64,000 nt of DNA, from assembly GCA_910587505.1 (NCBI GenBank), contig CAJULD010000008.1:24824-88823 (forward strand). The letters are read 5' to 3'. Below are positions 34,030 through 43,031 of the stretch, piece after piece. The notes under the pieces were generated by a model. The model had not been told where the DNA came from, did no database searches, and saw only the letters and a program-made list of their open reading frames with translations. Positions within the stretch are counted from its first letter, which is position 1, and every line of letters begins with the position of its first letter. Both the position numbers and the translations under genes were made by a program. Source of the stretch: an uncultured Oscillospiraceae bacterium (GTDB lineage Bacteria; Bacillota; Clostridia; Oscillospirales; Oscillospiraceae).

Positions 34030-34058
34030 TTGCCAAGGGATAAAAACTGTGATATGCT
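34030..34058 (+). promoter_or_regulatory. Sigma-A promoter of the dap operon
   Basis: TTGCCA, 17 bases, TATGCT, immediately before the lysine riboswitch. Confidence 0.65.
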
Positions 34059-34070
34059 AACGACTAATAC

Positions 34071-34235
34071 GATAGAGGTTGCGGATGCGAAGAAGCTGCG
34101 ACAGGCCGGCAGGCGATGACCGCAGGGGAGGCAAGTCCGCCGAATCCGCAGTTCAGGCGTGAATTGCGGATGGGGGCGGGGAAAAGATCTCCGTCACTGT
34201 CCGGAAGACCAGCGGGTCTTCCGGGTGCGCTATCT
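34071..34235 (+). ncRNA. Lysine riboswitch (L-box)
   Basis: The conserved pieces are present in order: GATAGAGGTTGCG with a GAAGAAG turn; GGGGAGGCAAGTCCGCCGAA; and GTGCGCTATCTGCTCGCATG closing the P1 stem with the 5' GATAG. A terminator follows at 34261-34291. High lysine should fold the aptamer, free the terminator and stop transcription of dapA-dapB-dapH, which lie directly downstream. Confidence 0.93.
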
Positions 34236-34260
34236 GCTCGCATGAAACAGCGTCTTTCAT

Positions 34261-34291
34261 GGCCGGTGGATACTCACCGGTCGTTTTTTAT
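34261..34291 (+). terminator. Riboswitch-controlled terminator
   Basis: GGCCGGTG pairs with CACCGGTC (one G-U pair), followed by GTTTTTTATT. The preceding TGAAACAG/CATGAAAC region could form the alternative antiterminator. Confidence 0.85.
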
Positions 34292-34358
34292 TCTGCGAGA
34301 GCCGGCCCGATATCGTTTCATTATTTTCAGGCAGGAATAAGCCAGGAGGAATGTACCA

Positions 34359-35249
34359 ATGGATATCCGCAATCTGAAGGGCTCCATCGTGGCCCTGATC
34401 ACCCCCTTCCACGCCGACGGATCGGTAAACTTCGAAAAGCTGAGGGAACTGACCGAATGGCACATTGAAAACCGGACCGACGCCATCCTCGCCCTGGGCA
34501 CCACCGGCGAGAGCTCCACCATGACCCACGAGGAGGATGACGCCGCTCTCCGCTGCGTCATCGAGGCGGCGGCGGGCCGGGTGCCCATTATCGCCGGAAC
34601 GGGCTCCAACTCCACCCGGACCATGCTGGAGAAGAGTCTCCGGGCGGAGAAGCTGGGAGCCGACGGCCTGCTGCTGATTACCCCCTACTACAACAAGGGC
34701 AATCCCGAGGGCATCTACCGCCACTTCGCCTCTGTGGCCGACGCGGTGCAGATTCCCTGCCTCCTCTACAATGTGCCGGGACGGACGGGGTGCTCCATTT
34801 CCGTGGAGAACGTGGAGCGCCTCAGCCGGCATCCCAACATCTGCGGCATCAAGGAAGCCAGCGGGGACATGTCCTATGCCATGAAGATCGCCCACTGCAT
34901 CGGGCCGGACTTTGCCCTCTGGAGCGGCAACGACGACATAATCCTCCCCCTGCTGTCCATCGGCGGCAGCGGCGTGATTTCCGTATGGGCCAACATCATG
35001 CCCCGTGCATGTCACGACATGGTGACGGATTATCTGGAAGGCCGGCGGGAGCAGGCCGCGGCCACTGCTGTGAAGTACCTGAATCTGATGAACGGCCTGT
35101 TCATGGAGGTCAACCCCATTCCCGTCAAGACCGCCATGAATCAGATGGGTATGGACGTAGGTCCCTTCCGCCTGCCCCTGTGCGGAATGACTCCGGCCCA
35201 TCAGGCCCGGCTGCAGGCGTTGCTGGAGGAAGCGGGGCTGGTGAAGTGA
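34359..35249 (+). CDS. dapA: 4-hydroxy-tetrahydrodipicolinate synthase
   Basis: Condenses pyruvate and aspartate semialdehyde in the first step of the diaminopimelate/lysine branch. The 296 residues have Schiff-base Lys165 in GIKEASGD, Tyr137 and Arg142 in YNVPGRTG, and the Thr pair in LGTTGESST (48-49). ATG follows CAGGAGG. It is controlled by the upstream lysine riboswitch and coupled to dapB by a GTGA overlap. Dipicolinate for spores would also draw on this branch. Confidence 0.97.
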   Translation: MDIRNLKGSIVALITPFHADGSVNFEKLRELTEWHIENRTDAILALGTTGESSTMTHEEDDAALRCVIEAAAGRVPIIAGTGSNSTRTMLEKSLRAEKLGADGLLLITPYYNKGNPEGIYRHFASVADAVQIPCLLYNVPGRTGCSISVENVERLSRHPNICGIKEASGDMSYAMKIAHCIGPDFALWSGNDDIILPLLSIGGSGVISVWANIMPRACHDMVTDYLEGRREQAAATAVKYLNLMNGLFMEVNPIPVKTAMNQMGMDVGPFRLPLCGMTPAHQARLQALLEEAGLVK

Positions 35250-35971
35250 AAATTTTGCTGATTGGACACGGCCGCATGGGCCGTCTTATCGAGCAGACCG
35301 CCCTGGCCACCGGGGACGCGCTGGGCGGCGTCATTGATATCGGCAATCTGGACGATCTGGAGACCATCGGACGGGTGGCGGACGTTGCCGTCGATTTCTC
35401 CGCTCCCGCCGCCCTGCCCGCCGTGGCCCACTATGTGCGGAGCACCGGGACCCCGCTGCTCTCCGGCGTGACCGGACTGAGCGATGCGGAGCTGGCTGTC
35501 TTTGACGATCTGGGACGCTTCGCTCCGGTAATCCACTCCGCCAACTACTCTCTGGGAGTGGCGGTATTCCGCCGGGTCCTGTCGGAGGCGGCAGAAACCC
35601 TGTCGGATTTTGACATTGAAATCGTTGAGACCCACCACAATCAGAAGGCCGACGCGCCCAGCGGCACCGCCAGGCTGCTGCTGGACGCCGTCGATCCCCG
35701 CCACAGCCGGACGCCGGTCTATGGACGCCATGGCGTCACCGGCCCCCGGGACCGCCGGGAGATCGGCATGCACTCCCTTCGGGGGGGTACCGAGGCGGGC
35801 GCGCACACCGTCAGCTTTTTCGGCCCCGACGAGGTCTTTGAGATCACTCACCGGGCGTCCTCCCGGCAGATTTTTGTCAACGGGGCGCTCCACGCCGCCC
35901 GGCGGCTGTGCCGGATGCCCAAAGGGCGGTATGAATTGCAGGACATTCTGTTTGGAGGAAAAGAAGGATGA
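35246..35971 (+). CDS. dapB: 4-hydroxy-tetrahydrodipicolinate reductase
   Basis: NAD(P)H-dependent second step of the branch. The start is a GTG overlapping the dapA stop (GTGA), giving 241 residues; a much longer upstream reading is a shadow in dapA. The nucleotide loop GHGRMG is at 7-12, and the catalytic His130/His131, Lys134 and the DAPSGTA motif (136-142) are intact. The N-terminal Rossmann part is shorter than in Escherichia coli (about 270 residues in all), as in many Firmicutes. Confidence 0.95.
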   Translation: MKILLIGHGRMGRLIEQTALATGDALGGVIDIGNLDDLETIGRVADVAVDFSAPAALPAVAHYVRSTGTPLLSGVTGLSDAELAVFDDLGRFAPVIHSANYSLGVAVFRRVLSEAAETLSDFDIEIVETHHNQKADAPSGTARLLLDAVDPRHSRTPVYGRHGVTGPRDRREIGMHSLRGGTEAGAHTVSFFGPDEVFEITHRASSRQIFVNGALHAARRLCRMPKGRYELQDILFGGKEG

Positions 35972-36666
35972 TGAACGCTCAGGAAATTATCGCGTATATC
36001 GGCTCCGCTGAGAAAAAGACCCCGGTGAAGCTCCATATCAGGGAGCGGAAGCCCATTGACTATGCCTCCGCCCAGGTGTTCGGCGAGGGGGCCAGCAAGG
36101 TGGTCTTCGGCGACTGGCGGGAGCTGGGCCCCATTCTGGCGGACCATGTGGACAGCATCGAGGATCTGGTTATTGAGAACGACCGCCGCAACAGCGCCAT
36201 TCCCATGCTGGACCTGAAAAATATCAACGCCCGTATAGAGCCCGGCGCCATCATCCGGGAGCAGGTGGAAATCGGCGACAACGCCGTCATCATGATGGGA
36301 GCCGTCATCAACATCGGGGCTGTTATCGGCGCGGGCTCCATGATCGATATGGGGGCCATTCTGGGCGGCAGGGCGACGGTGGGGAAAAACTGCCACATCG
36401 GGGCCGGAGCCGTGCTGGCCGGCGTCATCGAGCCCGCCAGCGCCACGCCGGTCGTTATCGAGGACGGCGTGCTGGTGGGAGCCAACGCGGTGGTAATCGA
36501 GGGCGTCCGCGTGGGAAGAAACGCCGTGGTGGCCGCCGGAGCGGTGGTGATCCAGGACGTTCCGGAAAACGCCGTGGTGGCGGGCTGCCCCGCCAGAGTC
36601 ATCAAGATGAAGGACGAGGGCACCACCCAGAAGACCGCGCTGGAGGCGGCGCTGCGGCAGCTGTGA
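35968..36666 (+). CDS. dapH: Tetrahydrodipicolinate N-acetyltransferase
   Basis: Acetylates tetrahydrodipicolinate, placing this organism on the acetylase variant of the DAP pathway. The 232 residues comprise an N-terminal alpha/beta cap (EIIAYIGSAEKKTPVK) and a left-handed beta helix of hexapeptide repeats from about residue 90 to 205. The start overlaps the dapB stop (ATGA); the second ATG at 35971 is also possible. The later pathway genes (deacetylase, aminotransferase, lysA) are not in this operon. Confidence 0.96.
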   Translation: MMNAQEIIAYIGSAEKKTPVKLHIRERKPIDYASAQVFGEGASKVVFGDWRELGPILADHVDSIEDLVIENDRRNSAIPMLDLKNINARIEPGAIIREQVEIGDNAVIMMGAVINIGAVIGAGSMIDMGAILGGRATVGKNCHIGAGAVLAGVIEPASATPVVIEDGVLVGANAVVIEGVRVGRNAVVAAGAVVIQDVPENAVVAGCPARVIKMKDEGTTQKTALEAALRQL

Positions 36667-36773
36667 CGGGGGGACTCCGGCGATTGGCAGAATGCACATA
36701 ATTCATGCCATCTGTTGGTATAAACGCCGAAAATTTTTCAGCGCCTTGACTTTTTGTCCCGTTCCCTTTATTC

Positions 36774-36979
36774 TATAATCAGCCTGTTCCTGCGCGTTCA
36801 GGCATCAAATCATGAGCTGCCGCGCCACTCCACAAAATGGCCCGGCAGACTGACAAGAAAGGATGTATCCCGCGTAGGCGTGCGGTGCGGCATTGTGGAG
36901 ACATGCCGTAATGGACCGGCGGCCCGCTCCGTTGGTCCGAGGCGGAATTTGCGGAGGCATTTTCGCTAACGCCTGGAAG
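36774..36979 (+). promoter_or_regulatory. -10 element and leader of the ABC ATPase gene
   Basis: TATAAT at 36774-36779. TTGACT at 36746 is 22 bases away, too far for a standard promoter, and TTGTCC at 36754 too close, so the -35 is unclear. The 200-base leader holds no recognised riboswitch or gene. Confidence 0.45.
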
Positions 36980-38173
<1,194 letters not shown>

Positions 38174-38195
38174 CACAAGCAAACAACATAGCGCA

Positions 38196-38229
38196 AAAAG
38201 GCCCCGGAGCTTCGGCTCCGGGGCCTTTT
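38196..38229 (+). terminator. Terminator of the ABC ATPase gene
   Basis: AAAAGGCCCCGGAGC, a TTCG tetraloop, then GCTCCGGGGCCTTTT. The symmetric A/T ends make it work on both strands, also serving the convergent MATE gene. Confidence 0.9.
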
Positions 38230-38254
38230 GGGCGGTTATGCCCTTTAATTGCGA

Positions 38255-39643
38255 TTATTCTGTCTCCTCCGCAAACAGTCCCTCCCGGGTGATATTGTTC
38301 AGCCACTTTCCGCTGCGGTAGTGCCTGATGACCCAGGGCCATTTTACAAATTCGTCGGTGCACAGCAGGAAATACACCCACATGACCGGCAGCTTCAGCA
38401 CAAACGCCGCGATGAATCCCAGGGGGACGGCGTAGCCCCACATGTCGATGGTGTCGCAGATGAACCCGAACCGGCTGTCACCCCCGGCCCGGAACACACC
38501 GGCAATCAGCGTGGTGTTCACCGCCGCGCCCATGACGTAGTAGGTGTTGATGAGCAACATGTTCCGCAGATAACGCATGGCCTGCTCCGACAGCGACTCC
38601 CCGGCATAGGCCATGACCAGCGGCATCGCCGCAAGAATGATAAGTCCTCCGATGGCTCCGGTGATGACCGTCAGCTTCATCAGCTTCCCTGCGCCCTCCC
38701 GGGCCTCCTCCAGTCTGTTTTCCCCGATGATGTTCCCCAGCAGGATGCCCCCGGCGCTGGCCATGCCGAAGCAGAGAATGGTGCCGAAGTTCCGTACCAC
38801 AATGACAAAGGAGTTGGCCGCCACCACGTCGGTGCCCAGGTGGCCCAGAATGACGGAGTACATGGAAAAGGCCACGCTCCAGCTGATGTCATTGCCCAGA
38901 GCAGGCAGAGACAGCCGGACAAAATCGGAAAACAGGGGCCTGTTCCGGATAAACAGGTACCGGAGGTTCAGGTGTACGTCCCTGCTCAGAAGGGATACCA
39001 CAACACAGGCCCCCAGCTCAACGAGCCGGGACAGGCTGGTGGCCAGGGCCACGCCCATGGCGCCCAGCTTCGGCGCGCCGAAAAGGCCAAAAATCCACAC
39101 CGCGTTGAGCAGGATGTTCAGGGAGAATGCCAGTATGTTCAGGACCGTACTGACCGTCACCCGGTTGACGCTCCGCAGCGTCGCCAGATAAACTTCGATG
39201 ACGCCCCAGCACAGATAGGCCACGGACATGTACCGCAGGTAGGACGCGCCGATGGCAATCAGCTCCCCGTCGTTGGTGAACAGGCGCATCATCGTCTCCG
39301 GCATCCCCAGCGCCGCCGCCGCGAAGGCCGCGGAAATGGGGATGGAGAAGCGCAGGGCAATGCCCTCCACCACGTGGATGGCCCGCATATCGCCCTTGCC
39401 GTAATACTGGGCGGACAGAATCGTCACGCCGGTGCCCAGACCATAGAAGACCATGAACAGCACGCTGGCGTACTGCGCCGCCAGGGACACCGCCGAAATG
39501 GCGGATTGTCCCACATAGTTGAGCATCACCACGTCGGCGGAGCTGACGGCGGCGCTCAGCAGATTCTGGATAATAATGGGCAGGACCAGCCTGAAAATCT
39601 GGCCGTAAAAGGAATCGTTGCCCAGACGTCTTGTTTTTTCCAT
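38255..39643 (-). CDS. MATE family efflux protein
   Basis: Multidrug/cation antiporter of 462 residues with about twelve membrane segments in two homologous halves. It is of the prokaryotic DinF/NorM-like group that begins GNDSFYGQIFRLVLPIIIQN. ATG 39643 follows GAGAGGGAAG; a GTG-type start at 39661 is less likely. It stands 33 bases downstream of cobB on the same strand. The substrate is unknown. A second MATE gene at 46643 is not closely similar by eye. Confidence 0.9.
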   Translation of the reverse strand: MEKTRRLGNDSFYGQIFRLVLPIIIQNLLSAAVSSADVVMLNYVGQSAISAVSLAAQYASVLFMVFYGLGTGVTILSAQYYGKGDMRAIHVVEGIALRFSIPISAAFAAAALGMPETMMRLFTNDGELIAIGASYLRYMSVAYLCWGVIEVYLATLRSVNRVTVSTVLNILAFSLNILLNAVWIFGLFGAPKLGAMGVALATSLSRLVELGACVVVSLLSRDVHLNLRYLFIRNRPLFSDFVRLSLPALGNDISWSVAFSMYSVILGHLGTDVVAANSFVIVVRNFGTILCFGMASAGGILLGNIIGENRLEEAREGAGKLMKLTVITGAIGGLIILAAMPLVMAYAGESLSEQAMRYLRNMLLINTYYVMGAAVNTTLIAGVFRAGGDSRFGFICDTIDMWGYAVPLGFIAAFVLKLPVMWVYFLLCTDEFVKWPWVIRHYRSGKWLNNITREGLFAEETE

Positions 39644-39676
39644 GCTTCCCTCTCTGCACACTTTGTGATATACTTC

Positions 39677-40387
39677 TTACAGCTGCGCCATCACTTCGCC
39701 GATAGGCTCCGTGATGGTCAGATCGGCCCCGGTCCCCAGCCCGGTTTTGTTGATGACCACCAGCCTGTTTCCCCGGTAGTACCGCACCAGCCCCGCCGCC
39801 GGGTACACCGTCAGAGACGTACCGCCGATAATAAGCACGTCCGCGCGGCGAATGGCGGAAACGGACCGCATCATCACGTCTTCGCTGAGCCCCTCCTCAT
39901 AGAGGACCACGTCCGGCTTGATGATCCCGCCGCAACGGCACCGGGGCACGCCCCGGCTGCCCTGCACCGCCTCCACGCCGTGGAACGCGCCGCACTTGAC
40001 GCAGTAGTTTCTCAGGACGCTGCCGTGGAGCTCCAGGACGTTCTGGCTGCCCGCCTTCTGGTGGAGACCGTCGATATTCTGGGTGACGACGGCCTTCAGC
40101 CTGCCCTGCGCTTCCCACTCCGCCAGCTTTTTGTGGGCGGCGTTGGGCCGGGCGTCCAGGTAGAGCATCTTGTTGCGGTAGAAGCGGAAGAACTCCTCCG
40201 GGTTGGCCTCATAGAAGCTGTGGCTCAGGATGGTCTCCGGGGGGTAGCTGTACTCCTGGTTGTAGAGGCCGTCGGTGCTGCGGAAATCGGGGATGCCGCT
40301 CTCCGTGCTGACCCCGGCTCCGCCGAAAAAGACGATATTTTCGCTTTGCTCCGTCCATTCCCTCAATTTTTTGACTGCATCCGTCAT
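39677..40387 (-). CDS. cobB: NAD-dependent protein deacylase, SIR2 family
   Basis: Sirtuin of 236 residues that removes acyl groups from lysines using NAD. The NAD fold motif GAGVSTESGIPDFR is at 23-36, TQNIDGLHQKAG follows, the catalytic His is in ELHGSV, and a zinc site is formed by CVKC and CRC. It is the second gene of a GNAT-cobB pair with an ATGA overlap, an arrangement in which an acetylase and a deacetylase could act on shared targets; that pairing is inference. Confidence 0.93.
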   Translation of the reverse strand: MTDAVKKLREWTEQSENIVFFGGAGVSTESGIPDFRSTDGLYNQEYSYPPETILSHSFYEANPEEFFRFYRNKMLYLDARPNAAHKKLAEWEAQGRLKAVVTQNIDGLHQKAGSQNVLELHGSVLRNYCVKCGAFHGVEAVQGSRGVPRCRCGGIIKPDVVLYEEGLSEDVMMRSVSAIRRADVLIIGGTSLTVYPAAGLVRYYRGNRLVVINKTGLGTGADLTITEPIGEVMAQL

Positions 40388-40854
40388 AGGACTTCCCCCT
40401 TTATCCGATGGACGTACATCCGGCTGAGCCTGTCTTCCCCGTCCCCCTGGGCCATACAGAAAAATTCCCAGCCGTACCGCTCATAAAAGGACGTGTGGTC
40501 CGTCAGCAGGTAGAGCGTGGAAACGCCCTGGTCCGCCATGTCCCGGACGGCGTGGCCCAGCAGCGCTCCCGCGATGCCCCGGCGGCGGCAGTCCTCCTCC
40601 ACATAGACGGCGCAGACGTTGGGCGTCAGGTCCTTTCTGTCGTGGAAGTCGTTTTCGATTACGCCCAGACCGCCGGCGATCCGGCCGCCGGCCATGGCCA
40701 GGTACCACTGGGGGACCGGGTCTCCGCCGGCAAGGCACTGCGCCATACTGTCCAGATAGGCTTGCAGCGGAATGCCCCATTTGCCGTGGAACCACGCCGC
40801 GGCCTCTTCCCTCCGCTCCGGACAGTCCCGGAGATTGACAATTTCGTATTCCAT
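40384..40854 (-). CDS. GNAT-family N-acetyltransferase
   Basis: Predicted acetyltransferase of 156 residues with the acetyl-CoA loop RRRGIAGALLGHAV and a C-terminal SFYERYGWEF motif. ATG 40854 is eight bases after GGAGG, better than upstream starts. Its stop overlaps the sirtuin start (ATGA). The acceptor is unknown. Confidence 0.85.
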   Translation of the reverse strand: MEYEIVNLRDCPERREEAAAWFHGKWGIPLQAYLDSMAQCLAGGDPVPQWYLAMAGGRIAGGLGVIENDFHDRKDLTPNVCAVYVEEDCRRRGIAGALLGHAVRDMADQGVSTLYLLTDHTSFYERYGWEFFCMAQGDGEDRLSRMYVHRIKGEVL

Positions 40855-40895
40855 GGAATGATCCTCCATATCATATTCACAAAGGAGCTTTTGTC

Positions 40896-41231
40896 ATGAA
40901 TATCCAGATTTTCGGGTCCTCCAGGTGCTTCGATACCAAAAAGGCAGAACGGTGGTTCAAGGAGCGGCGCATCAGGTATCAGTACATCGACCTGCCGAAA
41001 AAGGGCTTCTCTCCGGGGGAGTACCGCAGCGTCCGGCAGAAGCTGAGTTATCAGCAGCTGGTGAACACCAAATGCAGGGCCTATCAGGACCTGTACATGG
41101 CGTATATCACCCCGGACGCGGCGGAGGACAAGCTGTTTGAGAATCCCCAGCTGTTTCTTACCCCCATCGTCCGCAACGGAAAACAGGTCACCGTGGGCTA
41201 CTGCCCGGAGGTGTGGGAGGCGTGGGAATGA
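40896..41231 (+). CDS. ArsC/Spx-family thioredoxin-fold protein
   Basis: A 111-residue ArsC-fold protein. The redox loop is SSRCFDT, so one cysteine (Cys11) stands where arsenate reductases have their nucleophile; a Spx-type CxxC is absent. It ends with the strand LTPIVRNGKQVTVGY, typical of the fold. It overlaps the methyltransferase start (ATGA). No arsenic genes are near, so a thiol-reductase or regulatory role is as likely as arsenate reduction. Confidence 0.85.
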   Translation: MNIQIFGSSRCFDTKKAERWFKERRIRYQYIDLPKKGFSPGEYRSVRQKLSYQQLVNTKCRAYQDLYMAYITPDAAEDKLFENPQLFLTPIVRNGKQVTVGYCPEVWEAWE

Positions 41232-41923
41232 AGCCTTATATCAACACTTACGCTGATGTTCTGGACCTGCTGGACGAGAAGGTAGCCGGGGTCCAGTGGG
41301 ACCGGTTCTACAAAGAGCGGGGACGCCCTGTGCCATTCCTGACCCAAAACACCCTGCCGGACGAGAATTTAGCCGCGTTTCTCCGCAGCGGAGCGCCGGT
41401 CAGATCTGCCCTCGAGCTGGGGTGCGGCGAGGGCCGAAACGCGATCTACATGGCCCGGCAGGGGCTTGATGTCACCGCCTGCGACCTCTCTTCCGAGGCG
41501 ATAGAAAACGCGAAGCGATTCATGGCCGAAGCCGGCGTGCAGGTGAAGTGGATCTGCGAAGATGTGATAAAAGCGGACATCCCCGGTTCCTTCGATCTGG
41601 TCTATGACGCGGGCCTGCTGCACCATCTGGCCCCGCACAGGCGTCTCACATATTTGGAACTCCTCCAAAAGCTGCTGAAGCCCGGCGGATATTTCGGCCT
41701 GACCTGCTTCGCCTGGGGCGAGGACTGCGGGGAGGAGATGGACGACTGGGAATACTATGACCACCCGTTCAATTCCGGCCTCGCATTCACCAGGGAACGG
41801 CTGCTTTCCCTGTTCCAGCCCCATTTCAAGGTTCTTGAGATACGAAAGTACCAAAATGGCGTGCCGGGGACCATACAGGGCCTGCAATTCATGTGGACCT
41901 GTCTTTTTCAGAAACCGGAGTAG
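41228..41923 (+). CDS. Class I SAM-dependent methyltransferase
   Basis: A 231-residue methyltransferase with motif I LELGCGEGRNAIYMA (near residue 63) and the acidic end of strand two (VTACDLS). The layout resembles TehB-like small-molecule or oxyanion methylases, which cannot be proven here. Coupled to the ArsC-like gene by ATGA. The pair could handle a toxic oxyanion or thiol, but this is speculation from position only. Confidence 0.85.
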   Translation: MKPYINTYADVLDLLDEKVAGVQWDRFYKERGRPVPFLTQNTLPDENLAAFLRSGAPVRSALELGCGEGRNAIYMARQGLDVTACDLSSEAIENAKRFMAEAGVQVKWICEDVIKADIPGSFDLVYDAGLLHHLAPHRRLTYLELLQKLLKPGGYFGLTCFAWGEDCGEEMDDWEYYDHPFNSGLAFTRERLLSLFQPHFKVLEIRKYQNGVPGTIQGLQFMWTCLFQKPE

Positions 41924-41926
41924 GGG

Positions 41927-42778
41927 TCACTCCGTATGGTGCACGTGGTTGAAGATGTGCTCCCCGCAGAAGCAGTGATACCCCGCGCACCTGGAGCAGT
42001 AGCGGAACTGGAGGTCCGGGAAGTCCGTGTCCGTCCGGCCGCAGACCTCGCACTTATGGTTATAGCCCTTCTGCTTCTTCTGTTCTTTTACCGCTTTGCG
42101 GAACTGGACCGCCTCCCGGCGGTTGTGAGCCCGGACGGCATCCACCTTCCGGTAGAGGGCCGGGGAGAAAAAGACGGCCAGGTTCAGCAGGGCGATCACG
42201 GGCATCAGGGCCATCCCCCACAGTCCGGCGGCGGCGCAGCGCAGCACCTGGACGGCATAGAGCGCACACTCGATATAGGCCATCCACTTCATTTTGAGGG
42301 GCAGGAAGAAGAAAACGTAGACCATGGCGTCGGGATTGGTAAAGGCATAGGCCAGAAACAGGGCCGCATTTACATAGAAGGCTCCGTAGAGCGGGACGGG
42401 AATCCCGTCGATGAGATAGACCAGAATGGCAGCCAGCGCCGAGAGCAGCATACCGCTGACATAGTAGACGGTGAACTTCGTACTGCCCCACAGCCGCTCC
42501 ATGCTCTCACCCAGCCAGTAGTAAAAAACAAAGGTCAGGATAATCCAGAAGTCGCTGCCGGTGGGAATGAGGACATAGGTCGCCAGCCGCCAGATCTGCC
42601 CGTGCAGCACGGCCTGGGGGTCCATGGCCAGAAACCGGAGCAGCAGCCCGGACCGGTCGAAAATGTTCAGCACAAAAATAATGGCGTTGGCGGCCACGAT
42701 ATACCGCATCAGACCGGGAATCCCCAGTCGGGGGTGAAGCGCGCAGAAGCGGTTGATGGCGTCGTTGAGTTTTCTCAA
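41927..42778 (-). CDS. Rhomboid-like membrane protein lacking catalytic residues, with C-terminal zinc ribbon
   Basis: About 283 residues from a TTG at 42778 that follows GGGAGGAA. Rhomboid landmarks are present (GQIWRLATY near 60, GESMERLWGS near 90), but the catalytic Ser motif GxSG reads GAFY (132-135) and the dyad His is absent, so it is a predicted pseudoprotease. Six membrane helices are followed by a basic linker and a cysteine cluster, C243-x2-C246 and C261-x2-C264 with C269 and C271, ending in HVHH. The frame stays open further upstream to 43012, so a longer start is possible. Confidence 0.75.
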   Translation of the reverse strand: MRKLNDAINRFCALHPRLGIPGLMRYIVAANAIIFVLNIFDRSGLLLRFLAMDPQAVLHGQIWRLATYVLIPTGSDFWIILTFVFYYWLGESMERLWGSTKFTVYYVSGMLLSALAAILVYLIDGIPVPLYGAFYVNAALFLAYAFTNPDAMVYVFFFLPLKMKWMAYIECALYAVQVLRCAAAGLWGMALMPVIALLNLAVFFSPALYRKVDAVRAHNRREAVQFRKAVKEQKKQKGYNHKCEVCGRTDTDFPDLQFRYCSRCAGYHCFCGEHIFNHVHHTE

Positions 42779-42975
42779 GAGATATTCCTCCCGCAATATA
42801 TAATATCTGGTATTGTACTCCAAATAAAGGAAAAAGTCATCACAAATATTATGATACTGTTCTCCGATAACAGGTAAATTTTCGCTGCCGGCAAAAAAGT
42901 CAGCAATATCAGTGGCTTTAGGCCCGCCATAACGTTCCTGTTCATACTTTTTCCTGAAGGAAAAAATATGAACAA
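42779..42975 (-). other. AT-rich stretch upstream of the rhomboid-like gene
   Basis: Much lower GC than the surroundings. The rhomboid-like frame remains open through it, and part of the translation looks protein-like (FAGSENLPVIGEQYHNIC). A TATTATATAT sequence near 42798 could instead be a -10 element. It is either a leader, an N-terminal extension or the remnant of another gene. Confidence 0.35.
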
Positions 42976-42979
42976 TGGA

Positions 42980-43007
42980 GGGAGACGGCTGTTTCGGGCC
43001 GTCTCCC
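42980..43007 (-). terminator. Terminator of the esterase gene
   Basis: GGGAGACGGC pairs with GCCGTCTCCC around a seven-to-eight-base loop just after the esterase stop; T-rich sequence lies about 15 bases further. Confidence 0.55.
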
Positions 43008-43031
43008 TTCAATGCGTATATGGCATCAGGC

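Noticed and set aside
36690..36760. A possible degenerate fifth MITE end (TGTTGGTATAAACG)
   Set aside because: Only about ten bases match the family end and no partner end or core lies nearby.
40896..41923. Arsenic detoxification pair (ArsC plus methyltransferase)
   Set aside because: The ArsC-like protein lacks the full catalytic pattern and no arsR or arsB is near; naming it arsenate resistance would be unsupported.
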